Positions 34,716-43,143 of a DNA stretch of 64,000 bases are shown piece after piece. The DNA comes from JBBRVP01 sp038246785 (GTDB taxonomy: Bacteria > Actinomycetota > Actinomycetes > Jiangellales > Jiangellaceae): assembly GCA_038246785.1 (NCBI GenBank), contig JBBRVP010000011.1:1-64000 (forward strand), written 5' to 3'. Position numbers and translations under genes: made by a program. The notes beneath the pieces are model-generated. The model made no database searches, had not been told where the DNA came from, and saw only the letters and a program-made list of their open reading frames with translations. Every line of letters starts with the position of its first letter. The stretch's first letter is position 1.

Positions 34716-35894
34716 TCAGCGGAAGGCGGGCTGGCCGGTGAGTGCCTGACCGACGACGAGCGTGTGCATCTCGACGGTACCCTCGTAGGTCAGGACGGAC
34801 TCGAGGTTGTTGGCGTGCCGGATGACGGGGTACTCGAGCGAGATTCCGTTCGCGCCGAGGATGGTGCGCGCCGTGCGGCAGATCTGCAGGGCCTCCCGGA
34901 CATTGTTGAGCTTGCCGAGGCTCACCTGCTCGGGGCGCAGGGTATGGGCGTCTTTGCGACGGCCCAGGTGGACCGCCAGCAGGAGGCCCTTGGAGTACTC
35001 GAGCGCCATGTCGGCGAGCTTTTGCTGGGTGAGCTGGAACCCAGCTATCGGCTGGCCGAACTGGATCCGCTGCATGGAGTAGGTCAAGGCGGTTTCGAGT
35101 GCCGAGCGGGCGGCACCCATGGCACCCCAGACGATGCCGTAGCGGGCCTCGTTCAGGCAGGACAGCGGTCCCTTGAGTCCCCTGACCTCCAGGAAAGCGG
35201 CGTCCGCGGGGAGTCGGACCCCGTCCAGCACGAGCTCGCTCGTCACCGAGGCGCGCAACGACATCTTGTGCTTCATGAGCGGAGCGGAGAAACCGGGCGC
35301 GTCGGTGGGGACGACGAACCCGCGGATGCCTTCGTCGGTCTGCGCCCACACGACCGCGACGTCGGCGATGGAGCCATTGGTGATCCACATCTTGCTTCCG
35401 TCGAGGACCCAGTCGCTGCCGTCCCGGCGTGCGCGCGTCTGCATGCCGCTCGGGTCGGAGCCGTAGTCAGCCTCGGTGAGACCGAAACAGCCGATCGCCT
35501 CGCCGGCAGCCATGAGGGGCAGCCAGTCCTTCTTGTGCTCTTCGCTGCCCCAGCGCCAGATCGCGAACATCGCCAGTGAACCCTGCACGGAGACCAGGGA
35601 ACGGATGCCGGAGTCGACTGCCTCCAGCTCGAGGCAGGCAAGCCCGTATTCGACGGCTGACATGCCTGGGCAGCCGTAGCCCTGCAGGTGCATGCCGAGC
35701 ACACCGAGCTCGCCGAGCTCACGGGTCAGACCACGCACATCATCGATCTCGCCGCGTTCGAACCATGCACCGACGTGCGGCTCGATGCGTTCGCGGCACA
35801 GCGTCCGTACGGCGTGCTGGATGTCCTTCTCGTCATTGGAGAGCAGGTCGTCGATCCCTGCGATGTCGAGGGTCTCGAGGACGTTCGGGTTCAT
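34716..35894 (-). CDS. Glutaryl-CoA dehydrogenase-like acyl-CoA dehydrogenase
   Basis: This 392-residue flavoprotein of the acyl-CoA dehydrogenase family most resembles GcdH, which oxidises and decarboxylates glutaryl-CoA to crotonyl-CoA. GcdH-like features are LTEADYGSDPSGMQT, WITNGSIADV and the catalytic base Glu371 in YEGTVEMHTL. The ATG at 35894 overlaps the CoA-transferase stop by 4 bases. Its place after a CoA-transferase and an aldehyde dehydrogenase suggests it handles glutaryl-CoA or another dicarboxylyl-CoA such as adipyl-CoA. Sequence alone cannot separate oxidation from oxidation plus decarboxylation. Confidence 0.88.
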   Translation of the reverse strand: MNPNVLETLDIAGIDDLLSNDEKDIQHAVRTLCRERIEPHVGAWFERGEIDDVRGLTRELGELGVLGMHLQGYGCPGMSAVEYGLACLELEAVDSGIRSLVSVQGSLAMFAIWRWGSEEHKKDWLPLMAAGEAIGCFGLTEADYGSDPSGMQTRARRDGSDWVLDGSKMWITNGSIADVAVVWAQTDEGIRGFVVPTDAPGFSAPLMKHKMSLRASVTSELVLDGVRLPADAAFLEVRGLKGPLSCLNEARYGIVWGAMGAARSALETALTYSMQRIQFGQPIAGFQLTQQKLADMALEYSKGLLLAVHLGRRKDAHTLRPEQVSLGKLNNVREALQICRTARTILGANGISLEYPVIRHANNLESVLTYEGTVEMHTLVVGQALTGQPAFR

Positions 35895-37069
35895 GGGGCC
35901 GTCTCCTCAGGTGTCAGGTACGTCAAGCTTGTCTCGTCGGATGCAAGCCAGTCGCGGATGAGTCGCTCGTGCTCGCCGAGGTCCGGGGGCGGCGCGGGGA
36001 GCGTCGCTTCGTGGTCGGACAAAGTGATGGGGTTACGGATCTGGCGCGGATGCCCCGCACCTACCGACACGGTGGGCTCGAGGCCGAGCTCCTCCGCCAG
36101 TCCCACCGCCGAGGCGATGTCGCCGACGCGACCGGCGGCCACCCCGGCCGCGAGAAGAGCCTGCTCCCAATGCGCAGGCGAGTCCTCGAGCAAGCGTGCC
36201 TCCAGCGCGGCAACCAGCGCCTCCCGGTTCTCCACCCGCAGCGCGTTCGTGACATAACGCGAGTCGCCAGCGAGAGACGGCAGCCCCAGGCTGTCGGCCA
36301 AGCGGGTGAACTGCTGATCGTTCCCGCAGGCGACGGCGAGGAAGCCGTCGCGGCAGCGAAGCAGCTCGTAGGGCGCGATGGACGGGTGGCGGTTGCCCAT
36401 GCGCCTGGGCGAGCGACCCGTCGCGAGGTAGCCCTGGGCCTGGTTGACCAGGGAACCGATCACGCTGGAGAGCAGGTTGACCTCGACCCGCCGGCCGAGC
36501 CCGGTTCTCGACCGCGCTTGAAGCGCGGCGAGGATGCCGATCGTCGCGTCCTTGCCGGTGAGGACATCGACGAGGGCGACACCGACCTTGTGCGGCTCCC
36601 CGTCGGCGGGACCCGTGATGCTCATGAGCCCGCCGACCGCCTGGGCGACAAAGTCGTAGCCGGGCAGGTGGGCGCCGGACCCGCTCCCGAAGCCGGTGAT
36701 CGACGCGTAGACGATGCCGGGATTGGTTGCCCGGACCGACTGGTAGTCCAGGGAGAAGCGGTCCAGGGTCCCGGCACGGAAGTTCTCGATCATGACGTCG
36801 GCCCGCGACGCGAGCGTGCCGGCGGCGGCACGATCGTCGGGGATCCTCAGGTCGAGGACGATGCTGAGCTTCGAGCGGTTCACCGACTCGAAGTAGGAGC
36901 TGGACCGCTCCGTCCACGGCGGACCCCACAGCCGCGTGTCGTCGCCGCTGTCGGGGCGCTCGACCTTGACCACGGTGGCCCCGAGGTCGGCGAGGAACAT
37001 CGTGGCGTACGGACCGGCGAGGACCCGACTGAAGTCGGCGACGAGCAAGCCGTCGAGCGGGGGCTTCAC
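35891..37069 (-). CDS. CaiB/BaiF family CoA-transferase
   Basis: This 392-residue class III CoA-transferase moves CoA between carboxylic acids. Landmarks are LLVADFSRVLAGPYATMFLADLGA at the N-terminus (positions 6-29), VKVERPDSGDDTR and the domain IENFRAGTLDRF. The nucleophile Asp lies in VGVALVDVLTGKDATIG. The closest functional analogue is the human glutarate CoA-transferase (SUGCT), and its place between an aldehyde dehydrogenase and a GcdH-like gene supports a glutarate or adipate substrate. The GTG at 37069 overlaps the aldehyde dehydrogenase stop (GTGA); longer open frame upstream lies inside that gene. Confidence 0.9.
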   Translation of the reverse strand: MKPPLDGLLVADFSRVLAGPYATMFLADLGATVVKVERPDSGDDTRLWGPPWTERSSSYFESVNRSKLSIVLDLRIPDDRAAAGTLASRADVMIENFRAGTLDRFSLDYQSVRATNPGIVYASITGFGSGSGAHLPGYDFVAQAVGGLMSITGPADGEPHKVGVALVDVLTGKDATIGILAALQARSRTGLGRRVEVNLLSSVIGSLVNQAQGYLATGRSPRRMGNRHPSIAPYELLRCRDGFLAVACGNDQQFTRLADSLGLPSLAGDSRYVTNALRVENREALVAALEARLLEDSPAHWEQALLAAGVAAGRVGDIASAVGLAEELGLEPTVSVGAGHPRQIRNPITLSDHEATLPAPPPDLGEHERLIRDWLASDETSLTYLTPEETAP

Positions 37070-38586
37070 GGTGTCCGGGGAACCCGGATCCGCCCGTCGA
37101 TGCGCCTGGGGATCTTCCAATGGTTCCGCTCGCGCAGTGGGGGCGGCAACAGCTCCGCCGGGGCGTTCTGGTAGGCCACGGGTCGGGTGAATCGCGCCAG
37201 CGCCGCGGATCCGACCGATGTCGCGGAGGGGTTGCTCGTCGCGGGCCAGGGACCGCCGTGGTGCTGTGCCCAGGTGGTTGCGACGCCGGTCGGCCACGCG
37301 TCCACCGCGACCCGTCCGGCGATCCGTGCGACGGCCTCGACTGCCGCCGGCGCCACCGCGTCATGCGGGCCTGCAGTCATGACACTGCCCACCAGGCAGC
37401 CCGGCAGGGCGGACAGGCTGCGCACGAGGTCGTCCACGTCGGCGTACTCGGCGACGACGATGACCGGTCCGAAGCACTCCTCGAGCAGTGCCGATCCGGG
37501 GAGAAGCAGGTGCGTCGCGGCCTGGACCACGCAGGCCGACACGGACGTGCCGGCCCCCGCGTCGGGGACGCTGGCGAGCACGGTGCCGCCAGCGGCGACG
37601 AGCCGGTCGATGCCGGCGACGTAGGAACGGGCGATGTCCGCGGTGAGCAGCGGACCTCGGGGCGCCCGGGCGACGAGGGCCTCGACGATCTCGCTGCCGA
37701 CCCGCGAGCCGGCCGGTACGAGGACGAGTCCGGGCTTGGTGCAGAACTGCCCCATGCCCATCGTGTACGAAGCGACGCACCCCTGCGCCACCTCGATCGG
37801 GCTCTCGGCGGCCGCAGGGGTGACGGCGACCGGGTTGACCGTCCCCATCTCTGCGTAGACCAGGATCGCCTCGGCTCGGGAGTTCGCCATCGACCACAGC
37901 GCCATGCCGCCGCGTTGCGAGCCGGTGAAGCCCACGGCGCGGATCGCAGGATGCAGGACCAGGCCCGGTCCGTTATCGAAACCGGTGACGCTGCCCAGGA
38001 CTCCGGCTGGAGCACCCACCTCGGCGAGGCTGACCCGCCCGATGTCGGCCAGCCTGCCGTGCGTCAGCGGGTGCGCCGGGTGGCCCTTGACGACCACCGG
38101 ACAGCCCGCGGCCAGAGCGGCCCCGGTGTCGTGGCCGAGCGTGCCGAAGGCGAAGGGGAAGTTGCTCGCGCCGAACACCGCGACCGGACCGACGGGGCGG
38201 CGCACCCGGCGCAGGTCCGGCGCGGTGTCGACCGCGTGGTCGATCGTGGCGTCGAGCCACGAGCCCTCGCGGCACACTCGCGCGTAGAAGCGCAGTTGGT
38301 CGGCGCAGCGCAGGACCTCCCCGTCCAACCGGGTCCGGCCCAGACCGGTCTCCCGGTCGGCGACGTCGGCGAGCTCGTCGGCCGCTGCCACCACGCCGTG
38401 CGCGACGGCTTCGAGCCAGCTCCCTCGATCGTCCGGCGTTGCCGCCGCGGTTGCCGCCGCGGCGGCCGCCGCCGTCTCGGCCACTGTGTTGAGCTCGTCC
38501 GGGGTCGAGCTCGGCAGCACGGCGTTGATCTCCAGGCTGCGTGGGTCGACGCTGACCTCCGTCGGCGCGTGCATCAGATCTGTCAT
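37066..38586 (-). CDS. Aldehyde dehydrogenase, ketoglutarate-semialdehyde type
   Basis: This 506-residue NAD(P)-dependent enzyme oxidises a semialdehyde to an acid. It resembles the ketoglutaric semialdehyde dehydrogenase group: FGASNFPFAFGT, the Glu of AEMGTVNPV, catalytic Cys282 in GMGQFCTKPGL, and the C-terminal HHGGPWPATSNPSATSVG and VAYQNAP segments. In this operon the substrate would be glutarate, adipate or succinate semialdehyde made by the upstream aminotransferase. Both ends overlap neighbours by 4 bases (ATGA with the aminotransferase, GTGA with the CoA-transferase). The Ala-rich region after residue 35 is unusual but in frame. Confidence 0.9.
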   Translation of the reverse strand: MTDLMHAPTEVSVDPRSLEINAVLPSSTPDELNTVAETAAAAAAATAAATPDDRGSWLEAVAHGVVAAADELADVADRETGLGRTRLDGEVLRCADQLRFYARVCREGSWLDATIDHAVDTAPDLRRVRRPVGPVAVFGASNFPFAFGTLGHDTGAALAAGCPVVVKGHPAHPLTHGRLADIGRVSLAEVGAPAGVLGSVTGFDNGPGLVLHPAIRAVGFTGSQRGGMALWSMANSRAEAILVYAEMGTVNPVAVTPAAAESPIEVAQGCVASYTMGMGQFCTKPGLVLVPAGSRVGSEIVEALVARAPRGPLLTADIARSYVAGIDRLVAAGGTVLASVPDAGAGTSVSACVVQAATHLLLPGSALLEECFGPVIVVAEYADVDDLVRSLSALPGCLVGSVMTAGPHDAVAPAAVEAVARIAGRVAVDAWPTGVATTWAQHHGGPWPATSNPSATSVGSAALARFTRPVAYQNAPAELLPPPLRERNHWKIPRRIDGRIRVPRTP

Positions 38587-39953
38587 CCCAGACCCCTGAT
38601 GCCCTCGAGGAGGACGCCCACCCCGTCGGTGAGCAGCTCGTCACCGATGACGAGTGGGGGGAGCAGTCGGATCACGTTTCCGTACGTGCCGCACTGCAGC
38701 GCCAGTACGCCCGACCGGTGGCAGTGGGCGACCACGGCAGCAGATGCGTCGGGCGCGGGCTCCTTCGTGCCGGGGACGACGAACTCGATGGCGAGCATCG
38801 CGCCCCTGCCTCGCACATCGCCGATCCACCCGCTTTCGTCGGCGGCGCCCTCGAGCATCGGCCGGACCAGTGCCTCGATGGCCCTGGCGCCGGCCACCAG
38901 CCCCTCGGCCTCGATCGTCTCGAAGACGCCCAAGGCCGCGGCACACGCCACCGGGTTGCCGGAGTAGGTGCCGCCGAGACCGCCGGCGGGCACCGCGTCC
39001 ATCAGCTCGGCGCGCCCGGTCACGGCCGACAGGGGAAGGCCGCCACCCAAGCCCTTGGCCATGACAACGAGGTCGGGAACGATGCCTTCGTGTTCGCTGG
39101 CGAACATCTCTCCGGTGCGCGCGATACCCGACTGGACCTCGTCGGCGACGAGGACGATGCCGTTGGCATTGGCAAGCTCCTGGACGCCGGCCAGGTATCC
39201 CGGCGGGGGAACGATGAAACCGCCTTCTCCCTGGATGGGTTCGATGACGATCGCTGCGGTGTTGTGTGCCCCGATCTGCTTGACGACCAGGTCTTCGAGG
39301 GCCCGCAGCGCCTCCTGCGCGCAGTGGTCCGGGCCGCCGTCCCAGCGGAAGGGGTAGGCCAGGGGGGCTCGGTAGATCTCCGGGGCGAAGGGTCCGAATC
39401 CGTCCTTGTAGGGCTGGTTCTTCGCAGTCATCGTCATCGTGAGCAGGGTGCGCCCGTGGTAGGCGTGTCCGAACGTCACGACCGCAGAGCGTCCGGTGGC
39501 CGACCGCGCGATCTTCACGGCGTTCTCGACGGCCTCGGCGCCGGTGGAGAACAGCGCAGTCTTCTTGGGATGCGTGCCGGGAGTGAGCCGGTTGAGGATC
39601 TCGCCGACCTGGACGAACCCGTCGTACTCGGTGACGATGAAGCAGGTGTGGGTGAGTTTCGCTACCTGCTCCTGCACGCGTCGGACGACGGCCGGAGCGG
39701 TGGCGCCGACCGTGGTGACGGCGATCCCCGAGGCAAAGTCGATGATGTGGTTGCCGTCGACATCGACGAGGATGCCCCCGCCAGCGCGGTCGATGAACAC
39801 CGGTAACACGGCGCCGAGCCCGTCCGAGATGACGGAGCGCCGGTGAGCCTGCCGGGCCTGGGAGACCGGTCCTGGGATAGGGGTGCGGAGCAGTCGCTCC
39901 TGCCGCGGCAGGCCGCCGGTTGCGGGCGCGTCGAGCGTGGTCTGGTCGTACAT
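38583..39953 (-). CDS. gabT: Class III omega-aminotransferase (GabT/DavT-like)
   Basis: This 456-residue PLP enzyme transfers the omega-amino group of 4-aminobutyrate, 5-aminovalerate or a longer omega-amino acid to 2-oxoglutarate. Landmarks are the PLP phosphate site FSTGAEAVENAVK, GHAYHGRTL, IEPIQGEGGF, Asp in VLVADEVQSG and Lys300 in AKGLGGGLP. ATG 39953 has GGAGA 6 bases upstream. It is the first gene of a four-gene minus-strand operon and is divergent from a PucR regulator. The symbol names the family; the chain length of its substrate is not determined. Confidence 0.9.
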   Translation of the reverse strand: MYDQTTLDAPATGGLPRQERLLRTPIPGPVSQARQAHRRSVISDGLGAVLPVFIDRAGGGILVDVDGNHIIDFASGIAVTTVGATAPAVVRRVQEQVAKLTHTCFIVTEYDGFVQVGEILNRLTPGTHPKKTALFSTGAEAVENAVKIARSATGRSAVVTFGHAYHGRTLLTMTMTAKNQPYKDGFGPFAPEIYRAPLAYPFRWDGGPDHCAQEALRALEDLVVKQIGAHNTAAIVIEPIQGEGGFIVPPPGYLAGVQELANANGIVLVADEVQSGIARTGEMFASEHEGIVPDLVVMAKGLGGGLPLSAVTGRAELMDAVPAGGLGGTYSGNPVACAAALGVFETIEAEGLVAGARAIEALVRPMLEGAADESGWIGDVRGRGAMLAIEFVVPGTKEPAPDASAAVVAHCHRSGVLALQCGTYGNVIRLLPPLVIGDELLTDGVGVLLEGIRGLG

Positions 39954-40022
39954 GACCGTCTCCGTGGTTGTCGTTGGCTCATCGCTTCGGCAGCGAGATG
40001 GCTGGCGCTTGAGATGGTAGGC

Positions 40023-40038
40023 CGGTATCCATCGGTAT
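40023..40038. promoter_or_regulatory. Direct repeats in the gabT-pucR divergent promoter
   Basis: CGGTATCCAT is followed at once by CGGTATGGTG, so the hexamer CGGTAT recurs at exactly one helical turn (40023 and 40033). The site lies midway in the 127-base region between the divergent aminotransferase and PucR genes, where a PucR operator is expected. The assignment is inference. Confidence 0.35.
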
Positions 40039-40080
40039 GGTGTGTGCAGTCCATCCAGCTAAGCCGTCCCCAAGGATGAG

Positions 40081-41664
40081 ATGACCAACCAGGACCTTGG
40101 CTCGCATCCCACCGTCGCCCAGCTGTGCCGCATCGCACCCGGCGCGCTCGTGCCGCGGTCGCCCAGCACCGCTCCAGAGGCCCCGATCAGCGCCGTCCAC
40201 ATCAGCGACCTCGTCGACCCCACCTCGTACCTGGGCGGGGGAGAGCTCCTCCTGACGACCGGGCTGACCCTGCCCCGCAGCCGCGCCGGCTGCACGTCCT
40301 ACGTCGCGCGGCTGCGCGAGGCCTCGGTCGCGGGACTCGCCCTGGGCCTCGGGCCGGTACACAGGTCCGTCCCGGCTGCACTGCTGCAGGCCTGCGAGCA
40401 ACAGCAGGTGCCGCTGCTCGTCGTGCCTGACCTCGTCCCCTTCCAGCGGGTGACCCGGGCGTTCTGGGAGTCCGTCGGGGAGCAGCACGAGCGCCCCCTG
40501 TTCGCCGCGTTGGACAGCCACCGTCGACTCGTCACAGCGGTGTCCTCGAGCGACCCGGTGTCCGGCGTGCTGCGCACGCTCGCGGAGACAGTGGATGGCT
40601 GGGTCGTGCTCACGGACCTGCGAGGGCAGCCACGAGCCACCTGGCCACCGGATCGCATCAAGGACATCGGCATCCTCACCGCCGAGGTCCTCCGGCTCCG
40701 CCCCTCGGGGGCCGGCTCCTCCGCCACGTTCCCGTTCGACGCTCACGTCGCCGTCCTCCACCCGGTCCTCGCGGGCGAGGAGGTGGTCGGCTACCTCGGC
40801 GCCGTGTCCCCGCGTGCGCTCCTCCCCCACCAGCGCAACCTCCTCCTCAGTTCCCTCGCACTCCTCGGCCTGGACGCGGCCCACCGCCACAGTGCGCGCA
40901 CGAGCGAGCGGGCGGAGCGAGCGGCGGTCGCCCACCTCATCGATCGCCAGCACCTTCGCGCCGCCCAGGACCTCGCCGGCGTGTTCGCAGTCGAGCATCC
41001 ACCGCCACGGGTCCGGGTCGTCGCCGCGGCCGACTCGAGCGGGGCCGCTGCCCTCGACGCTCTCCTCGACGCGCTCCCGGAGCACGAGGGGCGGTGGGTG
41101 GGCGCAGCGTCCTGCTCATCGGCGTGGATGCTTCTGCACCCCGGCCTTCCTCGCCCCACCGAGTCCGGGGTCACCGAGCGGCTCGCCGGACGGGGATCGA
41201 CCGCTTCGGTGGTTCTCGGGCCGGTGGTCGCCATCGACGCGGTGCACGCGATGCGGTGCCGGTTACAGGCATTTGCCCGTGCCGGCCCCGCGACCGCCGC
41301 CCGCGATTGGCGCGCCGGCGAGGACATGCCCCTCGTCAGCGCCGACTGGGCCGACGGCGTCCTCGCCCCCCTGCGCGCCTACCGCCGCGGCGACCTCGTG
41401 GCCGCCGTCGCGGCCTACCTGCGCCACCAGGGCCACTGGGAGGCTGCGGCGTCAGCGCTCGGTGTCCATCGCAACTCGCTGCGGCACAGGATCTCCAGGG
41501 CCGAGCGCCTGCTCGGGCAAGACCTGCGTGACCCCACCACCTCCGCTCGGCTCTGGCTGGCCATCCGGCGGCTCGCGGTCGACACCACCGTGGGCCTGGA
41601 CCGGCCAGAGCAGGAGACCCTGAGACCGCCCCTTGCGGACCCCGAGCCCGGTTCACAGGGCTGA
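40081..41664 (+). CDS. PucR-family transcriptional regulator
   Basis: This 527-residue regulator has an N-terminal PucR domain (TVAQLCRIAPGALV, GGGELLLTTGLTLP), a central GGDEF-like/CdaR-type region and a C-terminal HTH_30 domain (AAASALGVHRNSLRHRISRAERLLG). PucR proteins sense small metabolites and control purine, GABA or amino-acid catabolism. ATG 40081 has AAGGA 5-6 bases upstream. It is divergent from the aminotransferase operon, which it probably controls. Its stop codon region overlaps the end of the convergent ATP-grasp gene by 12 bases. Confidence 0.92.
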   Translation: MTNQDLGSHPTVAQLCRIAPGALVPRSPSTAPEAPISAVHISDLVDPTSYLGGGELLLTTGLTLPRSRAGCTSYVARLREASVAGLALGLGPVHRSVPAALLQACEQQQVPLLVVPDLVPFQRVTRAFWESVGEQHERPLFAALDSHRRLVTAVSSSDPVSGVLRTLAETVDGWVVLTDLRGQPRATWPPDRIKDIGILTAEVLRLRPSGAGSSATFPFDAHVAVLHPVLAGEEVVGYLGAVSPRALLPHQRNLLLSSLALLGLDAAHRHSARTSERAERAAVAHLIDRQHLRAAQDLAGVFAVEHPPPRVRVVAAADSSGAAALDALLDALPEHEGRWVGAASCSSAWMLLHPGLPRPTESGVTERLAGRGSTASVVLGPVVAIDAVHAMRCRLQAFARAGPATAARDWRAGEDMPLVSADWADGVLAPLRAYRRGDLVAAVAAYLRHQGHWEAAASALGVHRNSLRHRISRAERLLGQDLRDPTTSARLWLAIRRLAVDTTVGLDRPEQETLRPPLADPEPGSQG

Positions 41665-43113
41665 GGCCCCCCGGATGGTCGCGGACCCCGGCTGGACCAC
41701 CCCCACTGGCTCGGTGACGTACTCGGCACGCAACCCGTCGATGATGCGTCGGCAGTGTTCGGTGAGGCCCTTGGGGCTGTCGGTCTGCAGCCGGGCCTTG
41801 GTCATGACAACTCCGAGATCGGCGCCCTTGAACAAGTAGTCGCCAGGCCCGTAGATGCGCATGAAGAACAAGTCGTTCTCCTCCTGCAGTCCGTGCCAGT
41901 CGCGCGACGAGCGGCGGTGGGCCAGCCGACCGCCGGGGAGCACGGCCCACGTCCCGGTGCGCGGCGCGGAGAGGATCCGGCTGACCTGGTCCTCGGGCTG
42001 CTTCATGATGAGCTGGCTCCACTTGTCGATCGCCGCGAGCTCGCCCCAACGCTCGTTGATCTCATCGACGTCGATGGTGTAGTCGACGTCCATGTGCTCG
42101 AGGAGATGGAAGAGGAACAACGGCAGGTCGGCGTACGCGCCGGCGGTGACGTTCGTGATCGGCGACGCGCCGGAGATCCGTGGGTTCATCTCGCCGAGAT
42201 AGATCGATCCGGTGTCGAGGTCGATGAGCACGTCGACCTCGAAGAACCCGGAGTACCCCTCGAGCGCCAGCTGGTCGCCGAGGCGGCGCACCAGCGTCGT
42301 CGCCGCCGCCCGCTGCTGGGCCGTCATGGCGTCGGGGAACAAGTCGTTGCCGCACCACCCGCCGCGGTACGGCGTGAGCTCCGGATACCCGGTCAGGTCG
42401 GTCATGAACGGTCCGACGATCGTGCCGTGGCGGGTGATGACGGCCTCGACCGCGAACGCGTTGTTACGGATCCGCCGCATGATCTTTGCCTCGCGGCCGG
42501 TGATCGCGGGTCCGTGTCGCTGCCAGTCTGCCGTGGTGGCGACGAAGAACGTCGTCTTTCCCGAATCGCCGTACGGGAGCTGGATGACCAGATCGGTGCC
42601 GAGACCCGCGCCCGTGGCAAGCGTGGCGAGCTCGTCGTAGGACTCGACCGTGCCGATCACGTTCGGCACGCTCGGCGCCCCCGCCGCGTTCCCCAGCCTG
42701 GTCGTCTCGAGCTTGGAGTCCAGGCGCGTGCGAAGTTCGACGCTGGGCAGGGCGAGGTGGTAGCCGAGGTCGCGGCAGATCGCCTCGGTCTCCTCGTCGA
42801 TGAACACCGCCATGACCCGCGGATGTCCACCCTTGGCCGCGATCCGAGAGGTGATCTCCTCGTTGGTCAGCAGGTAGTTGGTGATCTGCTCGGCCGAGGT
42901 GAACTCCTTGACCGGCCGGGTCGACGGCGTGATCACCCGTGGGTGCGTGCCCTCCCACGGGTCGTAGAACGCCACGTAGTGGAAGTTGCGCACCCACCGG
43001 TCCAGACCGAGCAGGTTGAAGCTGGTCGGCCCGAAGAAGTAGATGGGCTCCTCGTTGGTCCGGAAGAACGTCCGGATCTCGGAGATGTTGCGCAGCTCGT
43101 GGGTGGGCTTCAT
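41653..43113 (-). CDS. ATP-grasp family ligase of unknown substrate
   Basis: This 486-residue protein has an ATP-grasp fold. A glycine-rich ATP loop reads PYGDSGKTT and the metal-binding end reads EVDVLIDLDTGSIYLGEMNPRIS, with the Glu and Asn expected of the family. It is often labelled biotin carboxylase, but no biotin partner is nearby. An ATP-dependent C-N or C-O ligase is more likely. Its ATG at 43113 follows the NylB-like gene by 30 bases, so it is the last gene of the permease operon. Within a hydrolase cluster it could attach an amino acid to an amine, or open a lactam with ATP; both are speculative. Confidence 0.75.
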   Translation of the reverse strand: MKPTHELRNISEIRTFFRTNEEPIYFFGPTSFNLLGLDRWVRNFHYVAFYDPWEGTHPRVITPSTRPVKEFTSAEQITNYLLTNEEITSRIAAKGGHPRVMAVFIDEETEAICRDLGYHLALPSVELRTRLDSKLETTRLGNAAGAPSVPNVIGTVESYDELATLATGAGLGTDLVIQLPYGDSGKTTFFVATTADWQRHGPAITGREAKIMRRIRNNAFAVEAVITRHGTIVGPFMTDLTGYPELTPYRGGWCGNDLFPDAMTAQQRAAATTLVRRLGDQLALEGYSGFFEVDVLIDLDTGSIYLGEMNPRISGASPITNVTAGAYADLPLFLFHLLEHMDVDYTIDVDEINERWGELAAIDKWSQLIMKQPEDQVSRILSAPRTGTWAVLPGGRLAHRRSSRDWHGLQEENDLFFMRIYGPGDYLFKGADLGVVMTKARLQTDSPKGLTEHCRRIIDGLRAEYVTEPVGVVQPGSATIRGASAL

Positions 43114-43143
43114 CCGGAGCCTTTCGGGAGATATGCCGGTCGG

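Noticed and set aside
41653..43113. Reading the ATP-grasp gene as a biotin carboxylase
   Set aside because: No biotin carrier or carboxyltransferase gene is near and the protein lacks the biotin carboxylase-specific layout.
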